Assembly (NCBI RefSeq): GCF_026810365.1
Contig: NZ_CP113948.1
Coordinates: 386,001 to 450,000 of the forward strand
Source: Flavobacterium praedii
GTDB lineage: Bacteria > Bacteroidota > Bacteroidia > Flavobacteriales > Flavobacteriaceae
Length of the DNA stretch: 64,000 bases
Direction: 5' to 3'
A program made the translations under genes and the position numbers. The notes under the pieces were generated by a model. The model saw only the letters and a program-made list of their open reading frames with translations. It was not told where the DNA came from and searched no databases. Below are positions 44,293-53,364 of this stretch, one piece after another; the first letter of the stretch is position 1, and the number at the start of each line of letters is the position of its first letter.

Positions 44293-44648
44293 TATTTCTT
44301 CCGAAAAAGTATTTAAATTTTGGTTGTCAGGAACCCACTTTTTCATATCATCGGAAGAAAAATATTTTTTGATGTGGGTTTCAAATGAATTTCTGAAATT
44401 ATTGACAGATCAAGTTCGTTACATTTATAAGGATAAACCGCGAGCAGCTTTAAAATTCAGAAAAGATTTGCTTAAAAAATATAAAAAAAGATTTGAAACA
44501 CCCATTTCATTTTAAAAGATCAATTTATTTTGATGATGAAAATATTAGGGATTATGTTTTTAAGGGATATTCGGTTGTATATGAAATCGACGTAAATCAG
44601 AAGGTTATTTATGTTTTCGGATATATCAAACACAAAAACTCACTATAA
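44282..44648 (+). pseudogene. RelE/ParE-type toxin, frameshifted
   Basis: The frame from ATG 44282 reads MTVNISSEK... then EFLKLLTDQVRYIYKDKPRAALKFRKDLLKKY and stops at 44515. The next frame continues KKDLKHPFHFKRSIYFDDE, IRDYVFKGYSVVYEID and VIYVFGYIKHKNSL up to TAA 44648, which is a standard RelE/ParE C-terminus. One extra A in the A-run at about 44470-44490 accounts for the shift. About 35 residues between MTVNIS and EFLKLL do not resemble the family and contain short inverted repeats, so a second insertion may be present. Ends next to the ruvX start (ATG 44649). Confidence 0.72.
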
Positions 44649-45059
44649 ATGCCAAGAATACTCTCCATAGATTACGGACAAAAACGAACAGGAATAGCTG
44701 TTACCGATGAAATGCAAATTATTGCTTCGGGGTTGACAACAATTCCATCAACCACTGCTATTGCTTTTTTGAAAGATTATTTCTCTAAAGAAAAAGTGGA
44801 AGCAGTACTCATTGGTGAACCCAAACAAATGAACGGTGAGCCTTCAGAAAGTGCTTCAATAATTAAAGGTTTTGTAACTCATTTTACCAATCATTTTCCG
44901 GATATGAAAGTGATTCGAGTTGATGAACGTTTTACATCAAAAATGGCTTTTCAAACAATGATTGACAGTGGTTTGAATAAAAAGCAACGTCAAAATAAAG
45001 GATTAATAGACGAGATTTCTGCTACCATTATGCTTCAAGATTATCTAAATCGTAAATAA
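44649..45059 (+). CDS. ruvX: Holliday junction resolvase-like / pre-16S rRNA nuclease
   Basis: 136 residues, the standard YqgF/RuvX size. RNase H-like core: ILSIDYGQKRTGIAVTD (catalytic Asp7), AVLIGEPKQMNGEPS (Glu), VIRVDERFTSKMA and GLIDEISATIMLQDYL (closing Asp). It is a nuclease proposed for 16S rRNA processing or recombination intermediates. The start directly follows the toxin remnant, so it probably shares the transcript of the toxin-antitoxin pair or lost its own promoter. Confidence 0.92.
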   Translation: MPRILSIDYGQKRTGIAVTDEMQIIASGLTTIPSTTAIAFLKDYFSKEKVEAVLIGEPKQMNGEPSESASIIKGFVTHFTNHFPDMKVIRVDERFTSKMAFQTMIDSGLNKKQRQNKGLIDEISATIMLQDYLNRK

Positions 45060-45196
45060 GTCGTTTTTGATTTTTTAAAAAAAATATTCTCCTATTTTTT
45101 AAGCTTTTATTGCGCTAAATTGGCTTTAATAGTAGTTTTAAGATTTTTTTTAGGAGATTCGTATTAATTAAGGTATAACCTTAGGATGAAATTTTT

Positions 45197-47410
45197 TTAG
45201 TCTTCCATTAATTTTTTTGTACTTTTCAAGATACCTTCAGATAAGTTTGTCAGCCAAATTAATTGCTCTATGACCAATTGTGCTTCTTGCATTATTAAAG
45301 CAAAAGATTGATCGTTTATTTTATTTCCTTCTTTTAGCTCGCTTTGACGAATGTTTTTTAATTCTATAAACCGATTGGCTAACTCTTCTTTTGAGATATC
45401 GTTTGCATCGATAATTTCATTTTCTTTTAAGTAGGAAATGCTTTTTTCTAAATTTTTCAATACTTTTTCAACCACGATCGTAAAAGCTTTTGAGGACGGT
45501 GTAGTTGTATGCGATTGAATATAAGTGCCTAATGAAGCAATTGAAGAAAGCAATGAATGATTGAGTTCGGTTAATTTATAAAAAAGTACAATGTTCTTTT
45601 GTTTGGATTTTGGTTCCTGAGACATTCTTTGGAAAGAAGCCATTAAGTTCCCAATTTCAATAAAAGCATTCTTTCTAGCCAAACGATAAGATGTTGTTAC
45701 ATCTCCTTTTTTGGTATAATAAATGTAAATCTGGTTCAAATAATCTCGATTGGCGGCTATTGATTTTTCCAAATATTCTGGCGCTTTAATATATTCCCAA
45801 GATGGCCATAAAAAATGATTCGCAAAAAATGCTAAAGTTGCTCCAGTCAAAGTATCTAATATTCTAAACTGGATTACATTTACAAAATCTGGGGATAAAA
45901 TGCCGTGAAGAAATACAATATACATAGTAACAAACGTAGCACTTACGGAGTAATTGGTTTGTGTAAATGAAAAACCAAGCAACATGCAGCTTATCGCTAA
46001 AAGGCTTAACACAAAATGATTGGGCATCAGGTATAGGATGCTAAAAGCTGTAATTCCACCTATAATAGTCCCGATAGCTCTTTGTATCGAACGCTGTTTT
46101 GTCAACCCATAACCAGGCCTCATAATGATGATGATGGTCATTAAAATCCAATATTCATTTTGAAATGGAAGCAACTTACCTATGATTCCACCCAAAATTA
46201 ATGTTGTGGTTAATCGTAAGGAGTGTCTGAATATAGTAGACTCAAAACTTATATTTTCTATGAATGTACTTATTGAATAATATTGGGGAGTTAAAAATTT
46301 TTCTAAATCTTTATCCTTGCCTTTAAAATCATAAGTATTAGATATAGAAGTAAAAGCTCGTTCAATTATTTTAATTTTTTCAACTTGCTTTTCGGCATAT
46401 TCAAGCATGGTTTTTAACATCAAGACTCCTTCAGAAGCCTCGGTTTTTCCTAGCTCGTTTTCGTAATTGGTGATTTCATTTTCTAGAGCCAATAAATGCT
46501 TAGATAATGAATTTTTAGAAACGTAATTGGTTCTTTTTTCAATATTCTTTGATAATTGCTTTAGCGTTGAAGCGAGCGTGTAAGCTAAATTTTGATAGTT
46601 GGATAAAACTTTGGGATGATCCTTAAATTTTTGATGTAATTTGCTATGATCAAAAGAAGTAGATAATGCAAGTTCTAGTATTTCAACTAGCGAAATAAAT
46701 ACAATTAGCATTTTTCGGTTTTGGTTGGAGGAAACTGTATTGATATGCTTATCGATAAGTACTCTTCTAATATTTTGATGAATTATATTTAATTCGACTT
46801 GTAAGTGCAATTGTTTTTCAGTTATCTCTTTTTTATCGGCAATACTGTTCCATAAATCTCCTCTTAGTCTTAAGTATTTTGATGTTAATTTGATGCTTTC
46901 GGCAACTTGTAATTCGGCATAACGATTGGGACGTACATAATAAAAAAGCAAAGAAATAAATAAATAAAAGAATCCTCCAATTAGTAATAATCCCGAATGT
47001 TGTAACATTTCGAGTCCAGTATGTAGGTTAGAAAAAGATAAGGATACTGATAGTAATGCCGAAAAGGATGTAAATGTGGCTCTTTGTCCATAGACAGAAA
47101 GCATGGCCAAAATAAATACTAAAATCGAGAAAAAAGGATAGAATATAATAGGAATTGGATAGGTTAGATTAATCAGTAAATTGACTCCAGCTACTAAAAA
47201 TGCAGTAACGATTATTCCGTTAATTTTATGCTTCAAGCTACTTGGAATATCACTTGGATAGGTTAAAAAAGCACCAAGTGCAATGGCAAACCCAATTTCA
47301 AAATGATTAAAATAGGTAAAAACCAAAACAGGAATTACAGCTGAAAGTGTTGCTTTTAAAGCATTTGTAAAATAAATGCTATCTGTAAATTTTTCTATTT
47401 TGGCAATCAT
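45197..47410 (-). CDS. FUSC family inner-membrane transporter (YccS-like)
   Basis: 737 residues from ATG 47410 (MIAKIEKFTDSIYFTNALK); an upstream in-frame ATG at 47476 would add 22 residues. Two membrane blocks of about six segments each (about 15-160 and 395-510) are separated by a soluble helical region (about 190-380) and followed by a helical cytosolic tail. The second block has LTTTLILGGIIGKLLPFQNEYWILMTIIIIMRPGYG, the FUSC mark, with RSIQRAIGTIIGGITAF. Members export aromatic acids or lipid-like compounds; the substrate is not known in this group. Confidence 0.85.
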   Translation of the reverse strand: MIAKIEKFTDSIYFTNALKATLSAVIPVLVFTYFNHFEIGFAIALGAFLTYPSDIPSSLKHKINGIIVTAFLVAGVNLLINLTYPIPIIFYPFFSILVFILAMLSVYGQRATFTSFSALLSVSLSFSNLHTGLEMLQHSGLLLIGGFFYLFISLLFYYVRPNRYAELQVAESIKLTSKYLRLRGDLWNSIADKKEITEKQLHLQVELNIIHQNIRRVLIDKHINTVSSNQNRKMLIVFISLVEILELALSTSFDHSKLHQKFKDHPKVLSNYQNLAYTLASTLKQLSKNIEKRTNYVSKNSLSKHLLALENEITNYENELGKTEASEGVLMLKTMLEYAEKQVEKIKIIERAFTSISNTYDFKGKDKDLEKFLTPQYYSISTFIENISFESTIFRHSLRLTTTLILGGIIGKLLPFQNEYWILMTIIIIMRPGYGLTKQRSIQRAIGTIIGGITAFSILYLMPNHFVLSLLAISCMLLGFSFTQTNYSVSATFVTMYIVFLHGILSPDFVNVIQFRILDTLTGATLAFFANHFLWPSWEYIKAPEYLEKSIAANRDYLNQIYIYYTKKGDVTTSYRLARKNAFIEIGNLMASFQRMSQEPKSKQKNIVLFYKLTELNHSLLSSIASLGTYIQSHTTTPSSKAFTIVVEKVLKNLEKSISYLKENEIIDANDISKEELANRFIELKNIRQSELKEGNKINDQSFALIMQEAQLVIEQLIWLTNLSEGILKSTKKLMED

Positions 47411-47776
47411 AAAGTAATATTTGATACAAAGATAAGCGATAAATTGTTTTGAATAGTTTTGAGCATTAGATCCCATAAGCCAATTGCATTATTTTGAATA
47501 ATTATTTTGCTTAAGTAGCATCTTATATGTAGTTATATATAAATAAGACTGCTGATTTTTGAATATTTTAAGTAATTCTTGACTTTCGTAATATTAATTG
47601 CCGATGCTTAAAAAAATAACGGCAGTTTTTTATTTTATTCATCTTGTTAATTTCTGTAAAATTCTACTAATTATCAATTCTTGATTAATCAGTATCTATT
47701 TTTTTACTACTTTTGCCAACCTAATTAAATGGATTTTTTCCTTTATTTACACTAGTTATTAATAAAATCAATTCGA
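47411..47776. other. Promoter region of def, between divergent genes
   Basis: 366 bp. A TACTTTTG box at 47708-47715 fits the -7 consensus, 62 bp before the def ATG, with TTG at 47681 some 24 bp upstream (slightly long). Otherwise AT-rich with no gene. Confidence 0.4.
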
Positions 47777-48364
47777 ATGATATTACCAATTATAGGATAT
47801 GGTGATCCTGTTTTAAGGAAAATAGGAGAGGAGCTTACTCCAGAATATCCAAATTTAAAGGAAGTTGTCGCGAACATGTACGAAACGATGTACAATGCTT
47901 GTGGCGTTGGTCTTGCTGCAGAACAAGTAGGTTTGTCATTGCGTTTATTTGTAGTGGATACTACACCGTTTAGTGATGATGACGATTTGGAAAATAACGA
48001 GCAAAAGAAATTAAGCGGATTCAAAAAAACTTTTATCAATGCTAGAATGATAAAAGAAGAAGGTGAGGAATGGGCTTTTAATGAAGGTTGTTTGAGTATT
48101 CCAGATGTTAGAGAAGATGTGTTTAGAAAACCTACTATAACATTAGAATATTGCGAAGAAGACTTTGTGATGAAAACAGAAGTTTTTGATGGATTAATTG
48201 CTAGAGTAATCCAACACGAATACGATCATATTGAAGGTATTTTGTTTACAGACAAAATTTCATCTTTGAAAAAAAGATTGATTCAGAAAAAATTAAAAAA
48301 TATCATGGAAGGCAAAACTTTTCAGGATTATAGAATGAAGTTTTTTGCCAAAAAAGGAAGATAA
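47777..48364 (+). CDS. def: Peptide deformylase
   Basis: 195 residues. All three motifs are present: GVGLAAEQVG (GxGxAAxQ), EGCLSIPD (EGCLS with the metal Cys) and VIQHEYDHIEG (HExDH). It removes the formyl group from nascent proteins. An insertion of about 15 acidic residues (SDDDDLENNEQKK) between motifs one and two is typical of Bacteroidota deformylases. ATG 47777. Confidence 0.95.
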   Translation: MILPIIGYGDPVLRKIGEELTPEYPNLKEVVANMYETMYNACGVGLAAEQVGLSLRLFVVDTTPFSDDDDLENNEQKKLSGFKKTFINARMIKEEGEEWAFNEGCLSIPDVREDVFRKPTITLEYCEEDFVMKTEVFDGLIARVIQHEYDHIEGILFTDKISSLKKRLIQKKLKNIMEGKTFQDYRMKFFAKKGR

Positions 48365-48439
48365 ATAAAACACTTTTCTATCGCTCATCTGTAGAGAATT
48401 AGTGTATAGAAAATAATGAAATAAGTAAAAAAAATAAAA

Positions 48440-48922
48440 ATGAGTTTAGAGAAAATATTATCCATTTCAGGAAAACCAGGTTTATATGTTTTAAAAGTGC
48501 AAACACGTACTGGTTTTGTTGCAGAGTCTTTATTAGACGGAAAAAAAACAACAGTTAGTTTAAAAAGCAATGTGAGTTTATTGTCGGAAATTTCCATTTA
48601 TACTTATGATGCTGAAAAACCTTTGGCAGAAATCATGCAAAATATTGCTAAAAAAGAAAACAAAGGACAAACTATTTCGCATAAAGAAGATAACGCAAAA
48701 TTGTTATCATATTTTAGAGAAATTCTGCCAGATTACGATGAAGAAAGAGTCTATGCCTCTGATGTAAAGAAAATTGTAAATTGGTACAATATGCTTCAAG
48801 AAAAAGGAATGATTGTTGATGAGGCTCCTGCTGTAGTTGAACAAGAAACTCCAGTTGCAGAAGAAGTAGTGGCTGAAAAAGTAAAAGCTCCTGCTAAAAA
48901 AGCAAAAGCTAAAAAAGAGTAA
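48440..48922 (+). CDS. DUF5606 domain protein
   Basis: 160 residues. An N-terminal SH3-like part (MSLEKILSISGKPGLYVLKVQTRTGFVAESLLDGKKTTV), a helical mid-part (LLSYFREILPDYDEERVYASDVKKIVNWYNMLQEKG), and a Lys/Ala-rich tail (KVKAPAKKAKAKKE), which may bind nucleic acid. The family is conserved in Bacteroidota and of unknown function. It lies between def and mazG on one strand, likely a housekeeping operon. A strong terminator follows (48945-48978). Confidence 0.88.
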   Translation: MSLEKILSISGKPGLYVLKVQTRTGFVAESLLDGKKTTVSLKSNVSLLSEISIYTYDAEKPLAEIMQNIAKKENKGQTISHKEDNAKLLSYFREILPDYDEERVYASDVKKIVNWYNMLQEKGMIVDEAPAVVEQETPVAEEVVAEKVKAPAKKAKAKKE

Positions 48923-48944
48923 ACAGTTATAATTGTGTATATTT

Positions 48945-48978
48945 ATCCTGCTTTGATATTTCTAAGCAGGATTTTTTT
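48945..48978 (+). terminator. Terminator after the DUF5606 gene
   Basis: Arms ATCCTGCTT (48945-48953) and AAGCAGGAT (48964-48972) pair perfectly and are followed by seven T. Confidence 0.88.
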
Positions 48979-49029
48979 ATTTAAATTGATCTAAAAGATT
49001 AGTATTTTTCCAATTTTTAAAATGCAAAG

Positions 49030-49800
49030 ATGAACAAAGACAATCAATTACAAGCTTTCAAACGTTTATTGGATATCATGGACGAATTGCGTGAAAAATG
49101 TCCTTGGGATAAAAAGCAAACTATGCAATCGCTTCGTCATCTTACTATCGAAGAAACCTATGAATTGGGTGATGCTATATTAGATAATGATTTAAATGAA
49201 GTAAAAAAAGAATTAGGTGATTTGCTTTTGCATATTGTTTTTTATGCCAAAATAGGTAGTGAAACAAATGATTTTGATATCGCTGATGTGTGCAATGACA
49301 TTTGTGAAAAACTGATTCATCGTCATCCGCATATTTATGGGGATGTTATAGTCGAAAATGAAGATGAAGTAAAACAGAACTGGGAAAAATTAAAACTCAA
49401 AGAAGGTAAAAAATCTGTTCTTGAAGGTGTGCCAAAAAGTTTACCGGCATTAGTAAAAGCAAGTCGAATTCAAGATAAAGTGAAGGGAGTAGGTTTTGAT
49501 TGGGAAGAATCACACCAGGTTTGGGATAAAGTACAAGAGGAACTACAAGAATTACAAGTAGAAATTGCTGCAGGCGATCAAGATAAAATGGAAGATGAAT
49601 TTGGAGATGTACTTTTTTCAATGATAAATTATGCGCGATTTCTAAACATTAATCCTGAAGACGCATTAGAAAGAACCAATAAAAAATTCATCAAAAGGTT
49701 TCAATATTTAGAAAGTAAAGCTACCGAATTAGGAAAGCCATTGATGGATATGACCCTTGCAGAAATGGATGTATTCTGGAATGAGGCTAAGAAATTATAG
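49030..49800 (+). CDS. mazG: Nucleoside triphosphate pyrophosphohydrolase MazG
   Basis: 256 residues, two MazG units. The first has CPWDKKQTMQSLRHLTIEETYELGDAIL (ExxE metal site), then KKELGDLLLHIVFYA. The second has QEELQELQVEIAAGDQDKMEDEFGDVLFSMINYARFL, again the E-x2-E and ExxD pattern. It hydrolyses (d)NTPs to monophosphates, a housecleaning or stringent-response modulating role. ATG 49030, after a terminator, so it has its own promoter. The next gene (fnr-like) converges on it. Confidence 0.93.
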   Translation: MNKDNQLQAFKRLLDIMDELREKCPWDKKQTMQSLRHLTIEETYELGDAILDNDLNEVKKELGDLLLHIVFYAKIGSETNDFDIADVCNDICEKLIHRHPHIYGDVIVENEDEVKQNWEKLKLKEGKKSVLEGVPKSLPALVKASRIQDKVKGVGFDWEESHQVWDKVQEELQELQVEIAAGDQDKMEDEFGDVLFSMINYARFLNINPEDALERTNKKFIKRFQYLESKATELGKPLMDMTLAEMDVFWNEAKKL

Positions 49801-49837
49801 CTTTATTAGAATGCAAAAAAAATGGTATTTTAAAAAA

Positions 49838-50518
49838 TTATTCCGCCAATTTTTTTAATTTATTGATATCTTTTAAAACTATTTTTTTTCCTATTAATCC
49901 TATTAAACCTAATTTATTAAAATCAGATAATAATCGAATACAACTTTCTGTGGCAGTACCAATCATACTGGCTAATTCATCTCTAGAGAGTTGTATTTTT
50001 AAAGTGCCATCCGCATTTGTACCCAAGGTTTCATGTAGATAAATCAAAGTTTCGGCCAATCGCTCTTTTACTGATTTTTGAGCCATATTCACCATGTGTT
50101 CATCAGATAATTTCAAGTCGCCACAAATTGTTTTCATCACATTCATTGAAAACTGATTGTTTTTGTCAAAGAAACCCATAACTTCGTTTTTGGGGATAAA
50201 GCAAACTTGCATATCTTCTAAAGCAATGGCACTTAAATTAGCAGGCTCATCACTTATCATTGATCGTTGACCCAATAATTCTCCTTTGCTAACTAGTTTG
50301 ACAATATGATCTTTGCCATTTGGACTTAATTTGGTCATTTTGCAAACACCATCTTTTACGCAAAATATACCATTAACATTTTCTCCTTCTTCAAAAATGT
50401 TTTCTCCTTTTTTGATTAATTTAGAAACTTTACAATCGGATAGTTTTATAAGTTCGTCTTTATTTAGTGCTTTCAAAGAACTAAATTCTCTTACGATACA
50501 TTGTTCACATTTACTCAT
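49838..50518 (-). CDS. CRP/FNR-family regulator of microaerobic respiration
   Basis: 226 residues. Cyclic-nucleotide-type barrel (about 25-130), dimer helix and winged HTH (about 150-226; LSRDELASMIGTATESCIRLLSDF recognition region). Cysteines C4 and C7 (CxxC) and C106 align with FNR cluster ligands C20, C23 and C122 (MQVCFIP beside MVCEIP). The residue aligned with FNR C29 is Ser, and C29 of this protein lies elsewhere, so a [4Fe-4S] cluster is likely but not certain. In the recognition helix E191 and R195 correspond to the core-reading residues, but the FNR specificity residues V208 and S212 are replaced by T190 and I194. The adjacent cco genes are probable targets. A palindrome in its promoter overlaps the -33 element. 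Confidence 0.88.
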   Translation of the reverse strand: MSKCEQCIVREFSSLKALNKDELIKLSDCKVSKLIKKGENIFEEGENVNGIFCVKDGVCKMTKLSPNGKDHIVKLVSKGELLGQRSMISDEPANLSAIALEDMQVCFIPKNEVMGFFDKNNQFSMNVMKTICGDLKLSDEHMVNMAQKSVKERLAETLIYLHETLGTNADGTLKIQLSRDELASMIGTATESCIRLLSDFNKLGLIGLIGKKIVLKDINKLKKLAE

Positions 50519-50557
50519 AATGAAATAGGATTTGCGGCTACAAAGTTATACATTTAT

Positions 50558-50571
50558 ATGATAAATATCAT
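50558..50571. promoter_or_regulatory. FNR-like box between the regulator and ccoI
   Basis: ATGATAAATATCAT: half-sites ATGAT/ATCAT with 4-bp spacer, the FNR layout (TTGAT-N4-ATCAA) with changed outer base. The centre is 29.5 bp from a TAAAATTTG box at 50594 that serves ccoI. For the regulator gene (minus strand) a TAACTTTG -7 box lies at 50541-50548, so the same palindrome overlaps its -33 region, suggesting activation of ccoI and repression of its own gene. Confidence 0.75.
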
Positions 50572-50626
50572 TGTTTTTATCATAATCAATTTGTAAAATT
50601 TGCACCCGCTTAATTAGTATCATTTT

Positions 50627-53005
50627 ATGGAGAAAAATAACTGTTTTCATTGTGGTTTGGATATAATAAAAGAAGATCAAATTGTGTTCGATAACAAAGA
50701 ATTTTGTTGCAATGGATGTAAAACGGTTTATGAAATTTTCAGTCTAAATGACATGACCTGTTATTATGATTTTGAAAAATCTCCAGGAGCAACTCCATTA
50801 GATATTAAAGGAAAATATGATTTTTTAGACAATGAAAGTATCGTTACAAAATTATTGGAATTTCAAGAAGATTCAACCGCTATTATTTCACTTAGTATTC
50901 CTCATATACATTGTAGCTCGTGTATTTGGATTTTGGAAAATTTACAGCGTCTTCAAAAAGGAATAAATACTTCTCAAGTTAATTTCCCAGAAAAAAAGGT
51001 TAGAATCAATTACAACCCGAATAGTGTTTCTTTAAAAGATATTGTCTATTTGTTGAGTTCAATTGGTTATGAACCATATATTAGTTTAGAGAATTACGAA
51101 GCTGGAAATAACAATATTGATAGAAGTTTAACGTATAAACTTGGAGTTGCTTTCTTTTGTTTTGGAAATATCATGTTACTTTCTTTTCCAGAATATTTTG
51201 AGGTAAAAGAATACTGGCTGGATAATTACAGACCATTTTTTAGAGGTTTGATTTTCGCTTTATCTTTGCCTTCTTTCCTATACTCCGCTAGTGGATATTA
51301 TGTCTCGGCCTACAAAAGTATTAAAACCAAGATGCTTAATATCGACATTCCTATTGCTTTGGGGATTATCGTAATGTTTGTTCGTAGTACTTTTGATATT
51401 GTGATGGATTATGGTTCGGGTTTTTTTGATAGTCTAACAGGATTGATATTTTTTATGTTGTTGGGAAAAATGTTTCAAATCAAGACCTATAGTTTCCTTA
51501 GTTTCGAAAGAGATTTCAAATCCTATTTTCCAATTGCAATCACTAAAATAAATACGGATTCAAAAGAGGAAAGTATACCAGTTTATGAAATTGAAAAAGG
51601 AGATCGTTTATTAATTCGAAATCAAGAATTAATTCCAGTTGATGGAATTCTTATGTCTGATAAAGCAGAAATTGATTATAGTTTTGTAACAGGTGAAGCA
51701 ATTCCAATCACTAAAAAATCAGGGGATAAAATTTTTGCTGGCGGAAAGCAAATTGGCAAAATTATCGAAATGGAAGTTTTGCAAACCATTTCACAAAGTT
51801 ATCTGACACAATTGTGGAGTAACGATATTTTTCAGAAAAAAGTAGAACAGAAACACAAAACCATAACAGATAGTATTAGCCGTTATTTTACGCCAATACT
51901 TTTGTTAATAGCTTTTTCTGGTTTTGGATATTGGATATTTTTTGATGCCAATACTGCGTTTAATGTTTTTACAGCTGTTTTAATTGTTGCTTGCCCTTGC
52001 GCTCTAGCATTAACAGCTCCTTTTACAATGGGAAATATGCTGCGAATTTTTGGGAACAAACATTTTTATCTCAAAAATGCTCTTGTAATTGAGCAATTGG
52101 CAAAAGTAGATACAATAGTTTTTGATAAAACAGGTACCATAACAACAAATACAAAATCCAATATTACTTATGAAGGTAAGGAGCTCTCCTCTGAGAATTT
52201 AATTGCTATCAAAAACGTACTTCGAGCATCAAATCATCCTTTGAGTCGAATGTTGTATGATTTTTTACCAGATACTAAAAGAATTAAGTTAGACTTTTTT
52301 GAAGAGTTTACAGGAAAAGGTATTCAAGCTGCAGTTGAAGGAGTTACTGTTCAATTAGGATCCGCTGATTTTGTTAATGCAAGCAGTAAAGAGGTTATTC
52401 AACAGACTACTGTACATATAAAGATTGGAAATGAGTATTACGGAAAATATATATTTAATAATGAATACCGTGAAGGATTGTCTGAACTGTTTACTAAGCT
52501 AAGTTCAGAGTATAAAATAAAAGTTTTATCTGGAGACAATGAAGGAGAACAAAGTTTGTTGGAGTCTATATTGCCAAATGGGACTGAGTTGGTTTTTAAT
52601 CAAAAGCCAGAACAAAAACTGGAGTTTATAAAAGCACTGCAAGAGCAAGGTAAAAACGTTATGATGGTTGGAGATGGGCTTAATGACGCTGGGGCTTTAG
52701 CGCAGAGTAATGTTGGGGTTTCAATATCAGAAAATGTCAATGTTTTTTCGCCTGCTTGTGATGCAATTTTGGATGCCAAAGAATTTGAAAAATTGCATTA
52801 TTTTTTGAAATTATCAGAAAAAGCTATCACGACAATCAAAATGAGTTTTACATTGTCATTATTGTATAATGTTGTTGGACTTTCTTTTGCAATAACAGGA
52901 AATCTTTTGCCACTGGTTGCGGCGATTATTATGCCGTTGAGTACCATTACGATAGTGAGTTTTGTAACGTTAATGAGTAATTATTATTCTCGAAAAATAA
53001 AATAG
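50627..53005 (+). CDS. ccoI: Copper-type P-ATPase CcoI (FixI)
   Basis: 792 residues. N-terminal cysteine zone (CFHCGLDI...FCCNGCKTVYEI) and an HMA-like metal domain with IHCSSCIWILENL. Eight membrane segments, the CPC motif (VACPCALAL), the phosphorylated DKTGT, hinge GDGLND, and the HP-type SNHPLSRM that defines P1B pumps. It moves copper for cbb3 oxidase assembly. It begins the cco cluster after the FNR-type box and 108 bp from the divergent regulator gene. ATG 50627. Confidence 0.94.
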   Translation: MEKNNCFHCGLDIIKEDQIVFDNKEFCCNGCKTVYEIFSLNDMTCYYDFEKSPGATPLDIKGKYDFLDNESIVTKLLEFQEDSTAIISLSIPHIHCSSCIWILENLQRLQKGINTSQVNFPEKKVRINYNPNSVSLKDIVYLLSSIGYEPYISLENYEAGNNNIDRSLTYKLGVAFFCFGNIMLLSFPEYFEVKEYWLDNYRPFFRGLIFALSLPSFLYSASGYYVSAYKSIKTKMLNIDIPIALGIIVMFVRSTFDIVMDYGSGFFDSLTGLIFFMLLGKMFQIKTYSFLSFERDFKSYFPIAITKINTDSKEESIPVYEIEKGDRLLIRNQELIPVDGILMSDKAEIDYSFVTGEAIPITKKSGDKIFAGGKQIGKIIEMEVLQTISQSYLTQLWSNDIFQKKVEQKHKTITDSISRYFTPILLLIAFSGFGYWIFFDANTAFNVFTAVLIVACPCALALTAPFTMGNMLRIFGNKHFYLKNALVIEQLAKVDTIVFDKTGTITTNTKSNITYEGKELSSENLIAIKNVLRASNHPLSRMLYDFLPDTKRIKLDFFEEFTGKGIQAAVEGVTVQLGSADFVNASSKEVIQQTTVHIKIGNEYYGKYIFNNEYREGLSELFTKLSSEYKIKVLSGDNEGEQSLLESILPNGTELVFNQKPEQKLEFIKALQEQGKNVMMVGDGLNDAGALAQSNVGVSISENVNVFSPACDAILDAKEFEKLHYFLKLSEKAITTIKMSFTLSLLYNVVGLSFAITGNLLPLVAAIIMPLSTITIVSFVTLMSNYYSRKIK

Positions 53006-53059
53006 TTTAACAGGGAATTATATCTTATTTTTTCATATTTTTAACATATCAGATTAAAT

Positions 53060-53073
53060 ATGATAATTGTCAT
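53060..53073. promoter_or_regulatory. FNR-like box upstream of ccoS
   Basis: ATGATAATTGTCAT (one mismatch to the palindrome at 50558). Its centre is 29.5 bp from the T of a TAATTTTG -7 box at 53096-53103, exactly as at hemN. It would place the regulator at about -42 from the start, the class II activating position. Confidence 0.75.
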
Positions 53074-53122
53074 TTTTTATAAAAAGTGATACCTATAATT
53101 TTGTTAACTTAATATTAATAAT

Positions 53123-53302
53123 ATGAGTGTTATCTATTTGCTTATTGCCGTTAGCATTTTTGTTGCCATTGGTTTTTTTATTGCATTTGTTGTAGCTGTA
53201 AAATCAGGGCAATTTGATGATGACTACACCCCTTCTGTGCGAATGCTTTTTGATGATGAATTGATTAAAACTACCCAAAAGAAATCAGAAATTAAAAGTT
53301 AA
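53123..53302 (+). CDS. ccoS: cbb3 oxidase assembly protein CcoS
   Basis: 59 residues: one N-terminal membrane helix (SVIYLLIAVSIFVAIGFFIA) and a short acidic tail (FDDDYTPSVRMLFDDE). The conserved FDD/Y and LFDD texts fit CcoS/FixS, needed for maturing the oxidase's heme-copper centre. ATG 53123, TAA 53300-53302. It is 62 bp before ccoNO, all in one direction. Confidence 0.9.
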   Translation: MSVIYLLIAVSIFVAIGFFIAFVVAVKSGQFDDDYTPSVRMLFDDELIKTTQKKSEIKS

Positions 53303-53364
53303 ATTACTCTTTAATCTTTTATAAATTTACCAATTTTAAACAACTTTAAAAACAATTATAAATT

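Noticed and set aside
45060..45196. Possible terminator after ruvX in a T/A-rich stretch
   Set aside because: No stem of useful stability was found; only homopolymer runs.
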